64,000 nt of DNA from Rhizobium oryzicola (GTDB taxonomy: Bacteria; Pseudomonadota; Alphaproteobacteria; Rhizobiales; Rhizobiaceae): contig NZ_JAUKWQ010000002.1 of assembly GCF_030504645.1 (NCBI RefSeq), forward strand, positions 558,001 through 622,000, given 5' to 3'. The notes under the pieces are model-generated. The model made no database searches, was not told where the DNA came from, and saw nothing but the letters and a program-made list of their open reading frames with translations. This document shows, piece after piece, positions 34,041 through 42,635 of the stretch (positions are counted from its first letter, which is position 1; every line of letters begins with the position of its first letter). The position numbers and the translations under genes are program-made.

Positions 34041-35500
34041 CGATTGCCTTTGATTTGCGGACCGCACCATTCAGCAGGTGGGATGTCATCAATCAGGTGA
34101 CGGAACCTGCTCACGGATACTATGCCCGTTTGGTTTCAGCGGAAGGGCATACGAGCGTAACGTCGTACAGCGACTGGATCGATGTACGGGCTCGCAATGT
34201 TAGCCCTGAGCATCTGTTGGACGTTATCGAGAAGCTTCCTCTGTCGGCTGACCGCTTGAACAGGTTACGTCGTGCGACACCAAGGCGTCACGGCGCAAAA
34301 GTGATGCTGTGCGATGAGGTATTTCGTTACAGCGATTTTTCCTACACCAGGCGTCGCTGGTGTCCCGGTTGCCTTCACGAGCAGCCGTTTCATCGGGTTT
34401 GGTGGGATATCCAGGCGATCAGGCGGTGTCCTTCCCACAGGACGGCTTTGGTCGACACGTGCGCCGACGGCAAAACGCTGCATTGGTGGTGGCCAAACTT
34501 CGATATCTCACCCGATGGCGAGGCTCTTGGTCGCCCTATGGCGGTTCATGCTTTGGGGGCAACATTCGAAAGCTACATCCTTGGTCGCCTGGGCTATGCC
34601 GACAGGCTGTTTGCACCTATTATTGATACCTGCGACGCAGGTACGGTTATCGAGGTCTGCGATATCATCGGGCGGTTGCTCAGCAATCCTTGGTCGGCCG
34701 ATCTTCCCGAAATGCCGTCAGACGCTACGGAGGTTGGCTTCCAAGCTTTGAGCCGTGACGGCCCTCATCTGGTGGAAACACTGCGAGCCTGGATTCGTGT
34801 GCGAGTGCCAGATGCCATGAAGACACGTGGATGGACCATTGTGTTTGAATGGGTCCGAATTCAGCAAAATGCCCTGGAAGACAGAAAGATCGCCGGGGTC
34901 GTAAAAACAGCAATTCGCAAGGCTCTCGCGCTCGAAGCTCGTGGAGCCGTGGACCCGATCCAGTCTGATGATTTCTTGAAGGAAGAGATCGGGTTGACGG
35001 AGTTGGCTGCCAGGATTGGGGTCAACAGAAAGGGTCTCCCTGCCGTGGCGGATGCACTTGGGCTTCGGCCAGAGCGGGAATGGTACCGCGCCCCGGTCAA
35101 ATTCGATCCTGTAGAGGCTGACACCATCGAACACCATGTGCGTCGAATGATGACCCGTGTCGAGGCAGCCACGGCATTGGGTATGGCTTCACAGGACATC
35201 CAGCCACTCGTCGATGCAGGCTTTCTCAGGTCGTTCAGCAACGTTATCGGAGACGGGCCTGTCGGCCACCGTTTCCTGGTCCGCGACATCCAGAAGCTCT
35301 TGGACTTCACAGGTGGTTTGCCACAGATGAAGCACGCAAAATCGCGGTCCCTCACCACCTTCGCACGGAACGAGGGGTTGCGTATGGGCGATGCCGCAGT
35401 GAAGGTGATGAGCGGCGAATTAGACTGCATTCGAGGCGAAAACGGCAAGCCCGGGTTTCGGGCTGTACGCGTGATTATCCGAAACCGGCAATCGCATTAA
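34037..35500 (+). CDS. tniQ: TniQ-family target-selection protein, 487 aa
   Basis: The ATG at 34037 overlaps the tnsC stop and gives MTIAFDLRTAPFSR; the frame's extension upstream lies within tnsC and is rejected. The zinc-binding module RRWCPGCLHEQ ... RRCPSHRTALVDTC (Cys109, Cys112, Cys131, His134, Cys142) is diagnostic for TniQ. The C-terminal ~250 residues include helix-turn-helix-like segments (GLTELAARIGVNRKGL), a TnsD-like site-binding region, so it may recognise a specific DNA site directly rather than through a guide RNA. No Cascade or Cas12k genes are nearby. Confidence 0.85.
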   Translation: MTIAFDLRTAPFSRWDVINQVTEPAHGYYARLVSAEGHTSVTSYSDWIDVRARNVSPEHLLDVIEKLPLSADRLNRLRRATPRRHGAKVMLCDEVFRYSDFSYTRRRWCPGCLHEQPFHRVWWDIQAIRRCPSHRTALVDTCADGKTLHWWWPNFDISPDGEALGRPMAVHALGATFESYILGRLGYADRLFAPIIDTCDAGTVIEVCDIIGRLLSNPWSADLPEMPSDATEVGFQALSRDGPHLVETLRAWIRVRVPDAMKTRGWTIVFEWVRIQQNALEDRKIAGVVKTAIRKALALEARGAVDPIQSDDFLKEEIGLTELAARIGVNRKGLPAVADALGLRPEREWYRAPVKFDPVEADTIEHHVRRMMTRVEAATALGMASQDIQPLVDAGFLRSFSNVIGDGPVGHRFLVRDIQKLLDFTGGLPQMKHAKSRSLTTFARNEGLRMGDAAVKVMSGELDCIRGENGKPGFRAVRVIIRNRQSH

Positions 35501-35880
35501 CTAATCATTTGATCGATTAAATATGCCATGACCTAAAGCGTTATTTCGACACGCAATTGTCCAGCGAGTCAGCTCTTGCCCCGTATACAACGCTGGCAAT
35601 CATGAAACTTATGATGAGCGCGAAGGCGCTGTGAAAGCGGAGGCTTGAGCGTAGAATGAGTAAAGGGCGGGAAAATCCCACCCTTTACTCATAAAAATTT
35701 TTCGATGTCGGAACCATCAAACGCAGAGTTTCGTCACCTTGACTCGCACCCTACAAGCGTCCGATCCCTGCTTGTCCGAAGACTAAGCCTACATTTTTAT
35801 CCAGCCCGGGGCGTAAGTCGGGCTGCAAAGATAGCCGAAACCATCTTCAGTTACCTAAGTAAGGAATCTCTCCCCTTATG
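35501..35880. other. Intergenic stretch between TniQ and PRTase
   Basis: About 380 bases between the convergent tniQ and phosphoribosyltransferase-like genes. It holds a strong terminator (35658-35690) and a hairpin CAGCCCG/CGGGCTG (35802-35825). An 85-codon frame on the plus strand overlaps the PRTase end and has no ribosome site, so it is not called. Confidence 0.5.
35658..35690 (+). terminator. Strong terminator after tniQ
   Basis: GAGTAAAGGG pairs with CCCTTTACTC over 10 bp, with inner GGGA/TCCC pairing, followed by ATAAAAATTTTT. It ends the tns operon and would also work on the minus strand, where the opposite flank is CTCATTC. Confidence 0.75.
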
Positions 35881-36732
35881 TCAAGACTGCCGAACACGCC
35901 GACGCTTGCGCACGATCTCCACCTTCACTTGCTCGGCACGTTTTACGAACGAAATAGGTTGAACGGGGCTGAAAGCCGATACCACGATCACTTCTCTAGC
36001 GCCAGCATTGCGAAGCATCTCGGCCAAACACGCTGACGATTGGCCACTTCCAATCGTGTCCTCGATCAGAACGACCCGTGCACCAGCGATTCCTTCAGGG
36101 ATGGCGCGGGTGTTCCTGAGCTTGAAAGGGTTAACATATTGGCGAAGAGACATTGGCAGGTCCTTCATCCGGAATGGCTCCTTCAGCGCGAACTTACCGA
36201 AGCGATTGATCTCGTTGATCACGTCGGAAATGATTCTCCGATCATCGCTCCCCATCTTCGCGGCAGTCTTTCGACGCATACAGTCCGCCAGCACGTCCTG
36301 ATAGCTCCGCTTTTCGAAGACATCGAAAATCAAGCATTCCCGCACGCCCATGATACGATGAAAACGGCACGCCAAGAAACGTGAGAGCTGCGATGCAGAT
36401 GGTGTGTAGAAAATATAAGATATCGGACCGAAAGTCCGGACGCGGTCTGCAATTGTCTTGAAGTTAGCCTCCAACTCTTCGTGCAAGAGCTGACAAGAAC
36501 CAGCGTCGATCTGAAAATCTTTAAGACCTTTAATCGCGTAAACGAGAGGATTTCCGTCGGAACCGAATTCGCGGTTACCACCAATGCGCACAAAAGCTGA
36601 GTGGAGGAAGTACCCGTCACGCTTTTCGAAAAACGGCAATTTCGGAGATTTTGTAACAACATCCCTCTGATGATCGTTGGTCACTCTGACGGTGACCGTC
36701 TGATCTTCATTCTGAATACATTCAATACCCAT
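35881..36732 (-). CDS. Phosphoribosyltransferase-like protein next to CBASS, 283 aa
   Basis: The C-terminal ~110 residues carry the type I PRTase signature VVLIEDTIGSGQSSACLA, in which the acidic pair preceding the loop (ED) and the T/S-G-S-G loop would bind PRPP. The N-terminal ~170 residues are mixed with a helical stretch. Downstream of the CBASS phospholipase on the same strand, with 198 bases between and no obvious gene. PRTase-like proteins occur in several defence loci, where they may modify nucleotides or sense them. The role here is unknown, and whether it belongs to CBASS cannot be told. Confidence 0.6.
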   Translation of the reverse strand: MGIECIQNEDQTVTVRVTNDHQRDVVTKSPKLPFFEKRDGYFLHSAFVRIGGNREFGSDGNPLVYAIKGLKDFQIDAGSCQLLHEELEANFKTIADRVRTFGPISYIFYTPSASQLSRFLACRFHRIMGVRECLIFDVFEKRSYQDVLADCMRRKTAAKMGSDDRRIISDVINEINRFGKFALKEPFRMKDLPMSLRQYVNPFKLRNTRAIPEGIAGARVVLIEDTIGSGQSSACLAEMLRNAGAREVIVVSAFSPVQPISFVKRAEQVKVEIVRKRRRVRQS

Positions 36733-36930
36733 TTAAGAAACTCAATATCATCTGCCTGCTCAATGAATGGGCGTCAAAAGGGAACGCCTTCAAGTTGTCC
36801 CTATGTAATTCATCTGGTGGCTTTATTGAAGATCAATGCTGACCATCGGACAGATTGCGGTCGACCAATTGGCGTGATGTGTTCAATCGCAGCGGCTGTG
36901 ATTTGAGCGCGATGAGCGTCCCCGATCAAA

Positions 36931-38001
36931 TCACGCACCTCGATTTGAAGCTGTCGATTTCATTAGGCTTGGAACGAATAGATCAGCTTCGTCCTGCAGA
37001 AACATCGCATCGATCAATTGGCCGGTACTCTCGGCCGTGTTCCGAGCCAATCGAGGCAGTTCCTTCTTCGACTGAGCGACATTGTCCAAGGCGATCTGCT
37101 GATCTCTTTCGTCAACGTCGATACGGACAATGTTGCGCCTCTGAACGAGAAGACCCGCCTGGCCGATGGCGTTTTTCGACTGGGCACGTGAAGCCATCTT
37201 AAAAAGGGGAGGAACACCTACCGATATTCCCCACCCATTTATTCCGCCCGTCAGCTGCGACTGCTTTAGATTCAGGACCTCTTCCCCAGTTCCCAAAGAG
37301 AGGATTCGGATATTCTCAAGCGGCACATCGTAGCACGCGATGACATCGACTAGCGCGTTCATGACCGGGTTGTTGGCCCAGACACCACCATCAATCATGA
37401 TGTGTCCGTTATTGTCGACTGCTGCAAAATAGGCCGGAGCCGCCGTCGTGTGCAAGGCCGCGTCGACAAACGTTTTGTGGCGATCTGACTGATAGTCCGG
37501 ATGATGAGGCGTCTTGTAGATGTACGGCTCACCATGCACTGCCTCGAAGGTTGGAATGACCAGCCTCGTCGATGCGTCATTCAGGACTTTGCCGCCGAAA
37601 ATTCTTAGAAGTTCATCCTTCAGTATGCGCTGGTCGTGTTTCGGCTTGGTGAGAAATCGTACAGATTTCATTAGGCCTCCAAGCCCCTTTGGTGCCGGAA
37701 AGATTGTGTCTCCGCGCTCGGTATAGATTTCCAGCACCTGCTTGGCCGTCATCCCATGTGCGAGGCCCAGCGCGACAATCCCTCCGGTCGACGTCCCCGC
37801 GATCATATCGAAATGTGACGTGATGGCTTTACCATTCAGGAAGCGGTTTTCGATTTCAGCCAGGTAGGCTGCCGGGAAAATGCCCCTGATGCCGCCGCCA
37901 TCGACGGAGAGTATCCGGAACAGACGATCTTTGGGCCAGGGTTGCTTTTGACGGCCACGGTGATTAGTGCCGTCAGATCGAGGCGGTGCGATATAGTTCA
38001 T
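36931..38001 (-). CDS. capV: CapV-like patatin phospholipase, CBASS effector, 356 aa
   Basis: The ATG at 38001 overlaps the E2 gene stop (ATGA) and has a GAGGAGA site. Patatin motifs are complete: oxyanion GGGIRG (35-40), nucleophile elbow GTSTGG with Ser71, and catalytic Asp204 in IDGGVWANNP. CapV enzymes degrade the inner membrane when bound by the cyclic nucleotide made by the CD-NTase, killing the infected cell. Directly downstream of E2 and CD-NTase in one operon. The C-terminal region is helical. Confidence 0.88.
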   Translation of the reverse strand: MNYIAPPRSDGTNHRGRQKQPWPKDRLFRILSVDGGGIRGIFPAAYLAEIENRFLNGKAITSHFDMIAGTSTGGIVALGLAHGMTAKQVLEIYTERGDTIFPAPKGLGGLMKSVRFLTKPKHDQRILKDELLRIFGGKVLNDASTRLVIPTFEAVHGEPYIYKTPHHPDYQSDRHKTFVDAALHTTAAPAYFAAVDNNGHIMIDGGVWANNPVMNALVDVIACYDVPLENIRILSLGTGEEVLNLKQSQLTGGINGWGISVGVPPLFKMASRAQSKNAIGQAGLLVQRRNIVRIDVDERDQQIALDNVAQSKKELPRLARNTAESTGQLIDAMFLQDEADLFVPSLMKSTASNRGA

Positions 38002-38441
38002 GCTAAGGTCTCCTCGGGTCCTGAGGTCGCATGGCGTCCCCCGCCGGACCAGACACCCGTCATCAGCCAAAATTCATAGAATGCCAGCCACTCAATGGTC
38101 CACGGAATGATCTTGTCAGCGATCAGCATCGTGGAATTCCATTCATCTGTTTCAGGATCGAAGAGGCAAAGCGTCGGATCGCTGGACGGCCCATACACAT
38201 GAGGAAGAGAGCCCTCTTCATTTCCCGGCAAACGTTCAAGCGTTGGCGATAGGACCCGGACCTGTGGGTAGGTTCCCACAACGTATCGAATTTCGATCCG
38301 ATACGTTGTGAATTGCGGCTTCAAGATACCGGACCATGTCGCAGAGCGAGCGACGCGGTCACGCTTTCCGACCCGAAACATGGGCCATGCAGCAGCCATT
38401 GCCTCGATCTGTTGCTCGATGGTTTTGCGCTTGGCGTTCAT
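37998..38441 (-). CDS. E2-like protein of type II-short CBASS, 147 aa
   Basis: Between CD-NTase and CapV with four-base overlaps at both ends. The fold pattern is that of the stand-alone CBASS E2: strand-rich N-terminus (YRIEIRYVV, VRVLSPTLERLPG), HVYGPSSDPTLCLFDP with probable catalytic Cys92, then IPWTIEWLAFYEFWLMTGVWSGGG. These proteins take part in conjugating the CD-NTase, which primes its activity, without the E1 and JAB domains of the long systems. The rest of the module matches the type II-short arrangement. Confidence 0.75.
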   Translation of the reverse strand: MNAKRKTIEQQIEAMAAAWPMFRVGKRDRVARSATWSGILKPQFTTYRIEIRYVVGTYPQVRVLSPTLERLPGNEEGSLPHVYGPSSDPTLCLFDPETDEWNSTMLIADKIIPWTIEWLAFYEFWLMTGVWSGGGRHATSGPEETLA

Positions 38442-39688
38442 TCGATGCGATCCCCGAAGTAGGTGTGGGGTGATGCTCGAACAGGAGAGGTGTATGCCGT
38501 TGCGATAGGCGCTCCCGCAGATGCAGGAACGAGAATGCCACCACGCTTGGTATATCTCTGAGTGCCGACTGCTGCTGCCGCCTGCGCATCCCTTGCCATC
38601 ATGTCGACTGCCTTGGTCACAACACGGTCACCAAACATATCGCGCAGCCAATCCTGAAGCCTGTTGGCCAGCATGTCGCCAGCAAGGGCGGTTTCAAGGC
38701 CTCGGATCAGTTCCTTCAGATCGTTGGCGAAGCGATTTTGCTGGTCGGCATTTTCAGGCCAACGGTCTGTGAAAATGTCATCAGCATAAACCGGATTTGC
38801 AACATGCAGCAGACGACCATAGAGGGAGGCGTTCTCAATATCCCTCACGATGTTGCGCGAGACCCGAAGGAGCATTTCGCTCAACGAGCTTCCCGATGAT
38901 GCCGACATGGCGCAATAATAGGATAGCATGACGCTCGGCGGCATCCTGCCCGAGCGATTGGCATACCGGATGTTTCGGTAGCGCTTCAGAAGCTGAAGGA
39001 CCAAAGTCGCCGTATTTTTCACGACAAACTGTGTCTGAACTGGCACTGGATCGACATCGGCATCGGCAAGTGCACGATCATAAGCTGCCCACTTGTTAGA
39101 AAATGCTGCGACGACCCGGCGTTCAATGGGCGTCTTCTTCTTGTACCACTCGACGAAGCCGTAGGCGTTCATTGGCACTGCGAAGTCCTCACGGGACGCA
39201 GCTGGACCACGGGCATGCATGATGACACTCTGGCGCTCAGGCGAACCCCAATCACGAAGCGAGGGTGTGATATCCAGGTGCATGTTGTCGGCGTAATAGA
39301 TGGTCACGCAACGAGTTTGGCGGACGACAGTTAGTCCACGGTACCCGATAAGGGCCTTTTCAAGTTCAGTCAGAATGTAATTCGGTGACCGTGAGGAAAA
39401 TGCCGAGCCCAACTGAGCAACGATATCCAGATCATATTCGTCATCGGTGCCACGGGTTGAGATAGTGGCGTCAATCGCCATCGAACCCTGGGGATAGAAA
39501 TGCTCGATCTGGCCGCAGAAAGACGAACTGGTTGCTTCAAGATGCTTCCGTACAGCGTCGTAGCGACCAACGGCCTTCTCGTGCAGCGATGGCGGAAGCT
39601 GCACACTGAATGCGATCTCCGCGAGGATGGCATCGACGCGATCTGAAAAGGGGTCAATTCCGTCGATAGTCGTGATGTATTGGTTCAA
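38438..39688 (-). CDS. CD-NTase (cGAS/DncV-like nucleotidyltransferase) of CBASS, 416 aa
   Basis: The nucleotidyltransferase core shows GS (68-69) in YPQGSMAIDAT, then Asp86 and Asp88 in DEYDLDIV and the third metal ligand Asp139 in MHLDITPSL. The C-terminal half is a helical OAS-like domain. It would make a cyclic oligonucleotide on phage sensing; which one cannot be told from sequence. The C-terminus reads YFGDRIE, so the Gly normally used for E2 transfer is four residues from the end, possibly because the gene overlaps E2. Divergent to the CapH/CapP pair. Confidence 0.85.
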   Translation of the reverse strand: MNQYITTIDGIDPFSDRVDAILAEIAFSVQLPPSLHEKAVGRYDAVRKHLEATSSSFCGQIEHFYPQGSMAIDATISTRGTDDEYDLDIVAQLGSAFSSRSPNYILTELEKALIGYRGLTVVRQTRCVTIYYADNMHLDITPSLRDWGSPERQSVIMHARGPAASREDFAVPMNAYGFVEWYKKKTPIERRVVAAFSNKWAAYDRALADADVDPVPVQTQFVVKNTATLVLQLLKRYRNIRYANRSGRMPPSVMLSYYCAMSASSGSSLSEMLLRVSRNIVRDIENASLYGRLLHVANPVYADDIFTDRWPENADQQNRFANDLKELIRGLETALAGDMLANRLQDWLRDMFGDRVVTKAVDMMARDAQAAAAVGTQRYTKRGGILVPASAGAPIATAYTSPVRASPHTYFGDRIE

Positions 39689-39764
39689 TTGTCTTCTCCA
39701 GTTGTTTTGTGTGATGCGCGTCGTGTTTGCTTGTCATCGTCGTTCTCCCCTTGCTTGCTCACCG

Positions 39765-39862
39765 AGTTCGCTAAAACTTAATTAAAAAGTTCGCTACTCC
39801 GAACTAGAGATATGATTCTTGATTTCCGAAGTCAAGGGCTCTAAAATATGCCTACTCCGAAC
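39765..39862. promoter_or_regulatory. Operator-like repeats between CBASS and capH
   Basis: A perfect palindrome AGTTCG-CTACTC-CGAACT occupies 39788-39805. A degenerate copy AGTTCGCTAAAACT lies at 39765-39778, and a half-site CTACTCCGAAC at 39852-39862. They sit between the divergent CD-NTase and XRE genes and are probably CapH-binding sites controlling both promoters. Confidence 0.65.
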
Positions 39863-39893
39863 CTGTGGGAAAACGAAAAAAAGAGAGAATCGG

Positions 39894-40223
39894 ATGGCGC
39901 AGAACACCTTTGGAGCGCGGATTAAAGCGCTGCGTACAGAAAAGAAGCTGACGTTGGATCAACTCGGCGAGCTGTCGGGCACATCGAAGAGCTACATCTG
40001 GGAATTGGAAAACAAAGCCCCGCCTAGGCCGTCTGCGGAGAAATTGTCTGAAATCGCAAAGGCGCTCGGGGTCACAGCGGACTATCTCATCGGGAGCGAT
40101 GATACGACCCGCAAAGAGGCCGAAGATATTGCGTTTTTCCGGCAGTACAGCGGGCTGCCGGACGAGACCAGAAAGCACCTGCGTGATATGGCTGACTCCC
40201 TGGCAAAAATGACCAAGAAATGA
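39894..40223 (+). CDS. capH: CapH-like XRE repressor, 109 aa
   Basis: The ATG at 39894 (MAQNTFGARIKAL) has an AGAGAG site. Residues ~7-65 are a classical helix-turn-helix (LTLDQLGELSGTSKSYIWELE), followed by a short C-terminal helical segment that would be the dimerisation part cleaved by CapP. It overlaps the metallopeptidase gene by four bases. In CBASS loci this pair represses expression until single-stranded DNA activates the peptidase. Divergent to the CBASS operon, with three operator-like sites between. Confidence 0.8.
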   Translation: MAQNTFGARIKALRTEKKLTLDQLGELSGTSKSYIWELENKAPPRPSAEKLSEIAKALGVTADYLIGSDDTTRKEAEDIAFFRQYSGLPDETRKHLRDMADSLAKMTKK

Positions 40224-41119
40224 GCCGTGACGTGACCCCGAAGCCGATGGTCGAAGCAAACCGCATTACGAAAATGCTTGATCTGGTTTTTGGGGAAGAT
40301 CGATTTGATCGTCATCCGGTCGATGTGGAAAAATTAGCCGTTGAATATTCGCGGCAGATCGCGCCGCACTCGCCAATCCATAAAGTTGTTGGACAAGATT
40401 TACCCGGCTGTGTCGGTGCCTTGGTTTACAGCGACACCGCTCCTCGGCAGTGGGGTATTCTCTATGATAGGGAGCAACCCGAAACCCGCCGGGCTTTTAC
40501 CGTCGCGCACGAGTTTGGGCACTATGTCCTACACCGGGGACTGGTTGAACAGGATGAGCGCTTCGATGGAGGGATTTATTGCGACGAGAACAGTGTTGAT
40601 CGTCGTGCGGGGGAGGGTATCGAAAAGGAAGCAGATCAGTTCGCTGCCGCGCTATTGATGCCCTTTCACGATTTCAGAAGGCAGATTTCATCGAAAGAAC
40701 AGCCGAGCCTTGAACGACTGGGGGAGGTGGCCAGGCGATACGGCGTGTCCCTTACGGCTGCGATCTTGCGATGGTTGGAATATACAGAGTCGCGTTCGAT
40801 GCTGATCCTGTCAAACGAGGGTTTTGCTCTCTGGGCGAAATCAAGCGAGCCAGCGTTGAAATCCGGTCGCTACATTCGCACCAAGAATGACATGTTCGAG
40901 TTGCCACAGTTGTCGGCTACAGTCCGTCAGGATTTTGATCTCAGCATAGGGGCTAAGCATCCGGCCGGTGTCTGGTTCAATGAGGCAGCAACAGAATTTT
41001 GCTTTCGCTCAGATCGCTACGATCAGGAAATCACCTTACTACATTTCAAAAACCTGGGACCACGATTTCAGTCCGAGGAAATGGTGGAGGACGTCTTCGA
41101 CCGGTTCAATCCAAGGTAA
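40220..41119 (+). CDS. capP: CapP-like ImmA/IrrE metallopeptidase, 299 aa
   Basis: An HExxH zinc site (HEFGH, His97 and His101) with a third ligand in EKEADQFAAALLMP (~135-148) identifies the IrrE/ImmA family. The C-terminal ~120 residues form a separate domain consistent with the GAF-like sensor of CapP. Translationally coupled to capH. By family it cleaves CapH on DNA damage and thereby induces CBASS. The second stretch LPGCVGAL (Cys64) may be the inhibitory cysteine of this family, but this is a guess. Confidence 0.8.
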   Translation: MSRDVTPKPMVEANRITKMLDLVFGEDRFDRHPVDVEKLAVEYSRQIAPHSPIHKVVGQDLPGCVGALVYSDTAPRQWGILYDREQPETRRAFTVAHEFGHYVLHRGLVEQDERFDGGIYCDENSVDRRAGEGIEKEADQFAAALLMPFHDFRRQISSKEQPSLERLGEVARRYGVSLTAAILRWLEYTESRSMLILSNEGFALWAKSSEPALKSGRYIRTKNDMFELPQLSATVRQDFDLSIGAKHPAGVWFNEAATEFCFRSDRYDQEITLLHFKNLGPRFQSEEMVEDVFDRFNPR

Positions 41120-41246
41120 TGACTGCTAGACGTACGGAATGACATCACAGGCATCAATGTTGTTAACGGTTGATTGCCAACCGTTCATGGTCATTCAGCA
41201 GGTCATTTTCGCCTATGCGATCAGTTTCTTCACCCTTGCCGCATCT
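41120..41246. other. Gap after capP
   Basis: About 130 bases between capP and the small membrane ORF on the other strand. It contains the weak inverted repeat AACGGTTGATTGCCAACCGTT (shared arms AACGGTT/AACCGTT, 41166-41186), which may terminate capP transcription. No gene seen. Confidence 0.45.
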
Positions 41247-41441
41247 TCAGAATATCCCATTTGCTGATACAGGGCGAAGGGGGAGGAACCTGGCTGGACA
41301 TTCGCAGAAGTCTACGAGTTTATTCATCCGTCGAAGCGAAAAGGCTATGAGGGTTGGGAAAACGCTGACTACGGCGACGACCGCGACGACGAAATATGAT
41401 TTCGACGGCAAACAATCCCGGTCATTATGCAGGATGCTCAA
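41247..41441 (-). CDS. Possible small membrane protein, 64 aa
   Basis: One hydrophobic stretch (YFVVAVVAVVSVFPTLIAF, residues ~16-34) in a 64-codon frame, starting 21 bases after the stop of the 267-aa gene on the same strand. Ribosome site only moderate (GAGGGG, 13 bases away). It may be a co-transcribed membrane partner or an accidental frame. Confidence 0.3.
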   Translation of the reverse strand: MSILHNDRDCLPSKSYFVVAVVAVVSVFPTLIAFSLRRMNKLVDFCECPARFLPLRPVSANGIF

Positions 41442-41462
41442 ACCGTGCCCCTCACATCAATT

Positions 41463-42266
41463 CTACCATTCCAACCGCTCTTTCATAAGCCCGATGTAGG
41501 CGTATGGCGTGTCTCGATCTCCCGCCTTCGCGTTGAGGGAAAAGGTTGGACCAAAATGGATCGTAAGAGCGCTACCAAATACGGCACTCTGCCAGGAGCC
41601 CGTCGCCCCGTACAAAGTAGCACCGGCGAAGATCGCAGCTGGAATGTTGAACCTGACCTCCAAATCCCACAGATCAAACAAGTGGTTTGACTGCTTTGCC
41701 ACGCGTATCTGATCTTCGATTGCTTTTGTTAAATTTAACATTGCAGATTTATTGGCAAAGTCGGGATCGGGCGATTTCAGGGAGTCCAAATATAACTCGC
41801 ATACTGCGTCCAGCAGCGCCAAGCGCTCACTGTTATGCCGCCGTTTGAACTCGTAAATTCGGTCATACGGAACTTCATGTGCTGGCACGGGGAGACAACG
41901 CATGAATCTCAGAAATGCGCCCCTGTTCTGCACTACGTCGGCATTTGGGAGCTGCGATGTATCGATATGGCCGCAGATGGACCAAGCCCCTCTATCCTGT
42001 CGCTCTCTTTCCTCGAACGCTCTTAAGCAATTATCAGCGGCTCTTGCGAATGGCGAGGTGTGACGACTGCTCTCCATGACCGAGCGGTCCAAGAAGGGAG
42101 CCGCACTTTCCGACTCAGGTGGTAGGTGACAATGCTCGGGATAGTCGACTTTATCCCAATAGGTAAGGCAGAATCTGAGCAAGTGAGCATTCGCATAGAC
42201 ATAAGGTGCACGCCCCATGTAGCACTTGGAAAGGTCTACACATTCCCGCAGCACGATCCCATGCAT
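41463..42266 (-). CDS. Hypothetical cargo protein, 267 aa
   Basis: The ATG at 42266 has an AGGATAAAG site. The start MHGIVLRECVDLSKCY... LTYWDKVDYP resembles the opening of DUF6236-type proteins but is not clearly one. The middle is helical and charged; the C-terminal part has small hydrophobic segments (IPAAIFAGATLYGATG). Not recognised. It lies between CapP and Fic on the opposite strand to both, so is expressed independently. Confidence 0.5.
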   Translation of the reverse strand: MHGIVLRECVDLSKCYMGRAPYVYANAHLLRFCLTYWDKVDYPEHCHLPPESESAAPFLDRSVMESSRHTSPFARAADNCLRAFEERERQDRGAWSICGHIDTSQLPNADVVQNRGAFLRFMRCLPVPAHEVPYDRIYEFKRRHNSERLALLDAVCELYLDSLKSPDPDFANKSAMLNLTKAIEDQIRVAKQSNHLFDLWDLEVRFNIPAAIFAGATLYGATGSWQSAVFGSALTIHFGPTFSLNAKAGDRDTPYAYIGLMKERLEW

Positions 42267-42429
42267 CTTTATCCTGCCCCGATTGACACTGACCTCAGTT
42301 TATATTCGTCGCTCACTTGCGCAACCGCGTCCTGTTCAGACTTTAACAAAGGTTCACGATGGAAGGCTGCGCGTTGAAAGTCTTCGCATGAGATCACCGT
42401 CAATTATAGAGGAGCAATCAAATCCAATA

Positions 42430-42631
42430 ATCGGCAACAAACATCGGCAAAACCGATTTTCCATACGACCTAAGTCATTGAAAAAACATTGCAAATTTCT
42501 TTTTAAAGATCGGCAAATCGGAGCTTTTTGTATGGCTAAACAAGATCGGCAATCAACATCGGCAATTCTGTTGATATATGCGCCTTAAGCTACTAATGTT
42601 AAATAAGTTTCAGGATTTTCAAGATCGGCAA
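42430..42631 (+). repeat. Six ATCGGCAA iterons in the fic leader
   Basis: The octamer ATCGGCAA occurs six times on the same strand at 42430, 42443, 42509, 42545, 42558 and 42624. Two pairs are spaced exactly 13 bases and have nearly identical spacers (CAAAC and TCAAC). The last copy overlaps the ribosome-site region, ending five bases before the fic ATG. Inverted matches (AACCGAT) are also present. This is AT-rich DNA without any coding frame, so it is probably an operator array or an RNA-level control. Confidence 0.75.
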
Positions 42632-42635
42632 AAAT

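Noticed and set aside
26813..35500. CRISPR-associated transposon (CAST)
   Set aside because: No cas genes, repeats with spacers, or guide RNA region were seen near TniQ or anywhere in the element.
42430..42631. CRISPR mini-array or type III antitoxin RNA upstream of fic
   Set aside because: The repeat is only 8 bp with 5-bp or irregular spacers, lacks dyads and a terminator before fic, and Fic is not a type III toxin.
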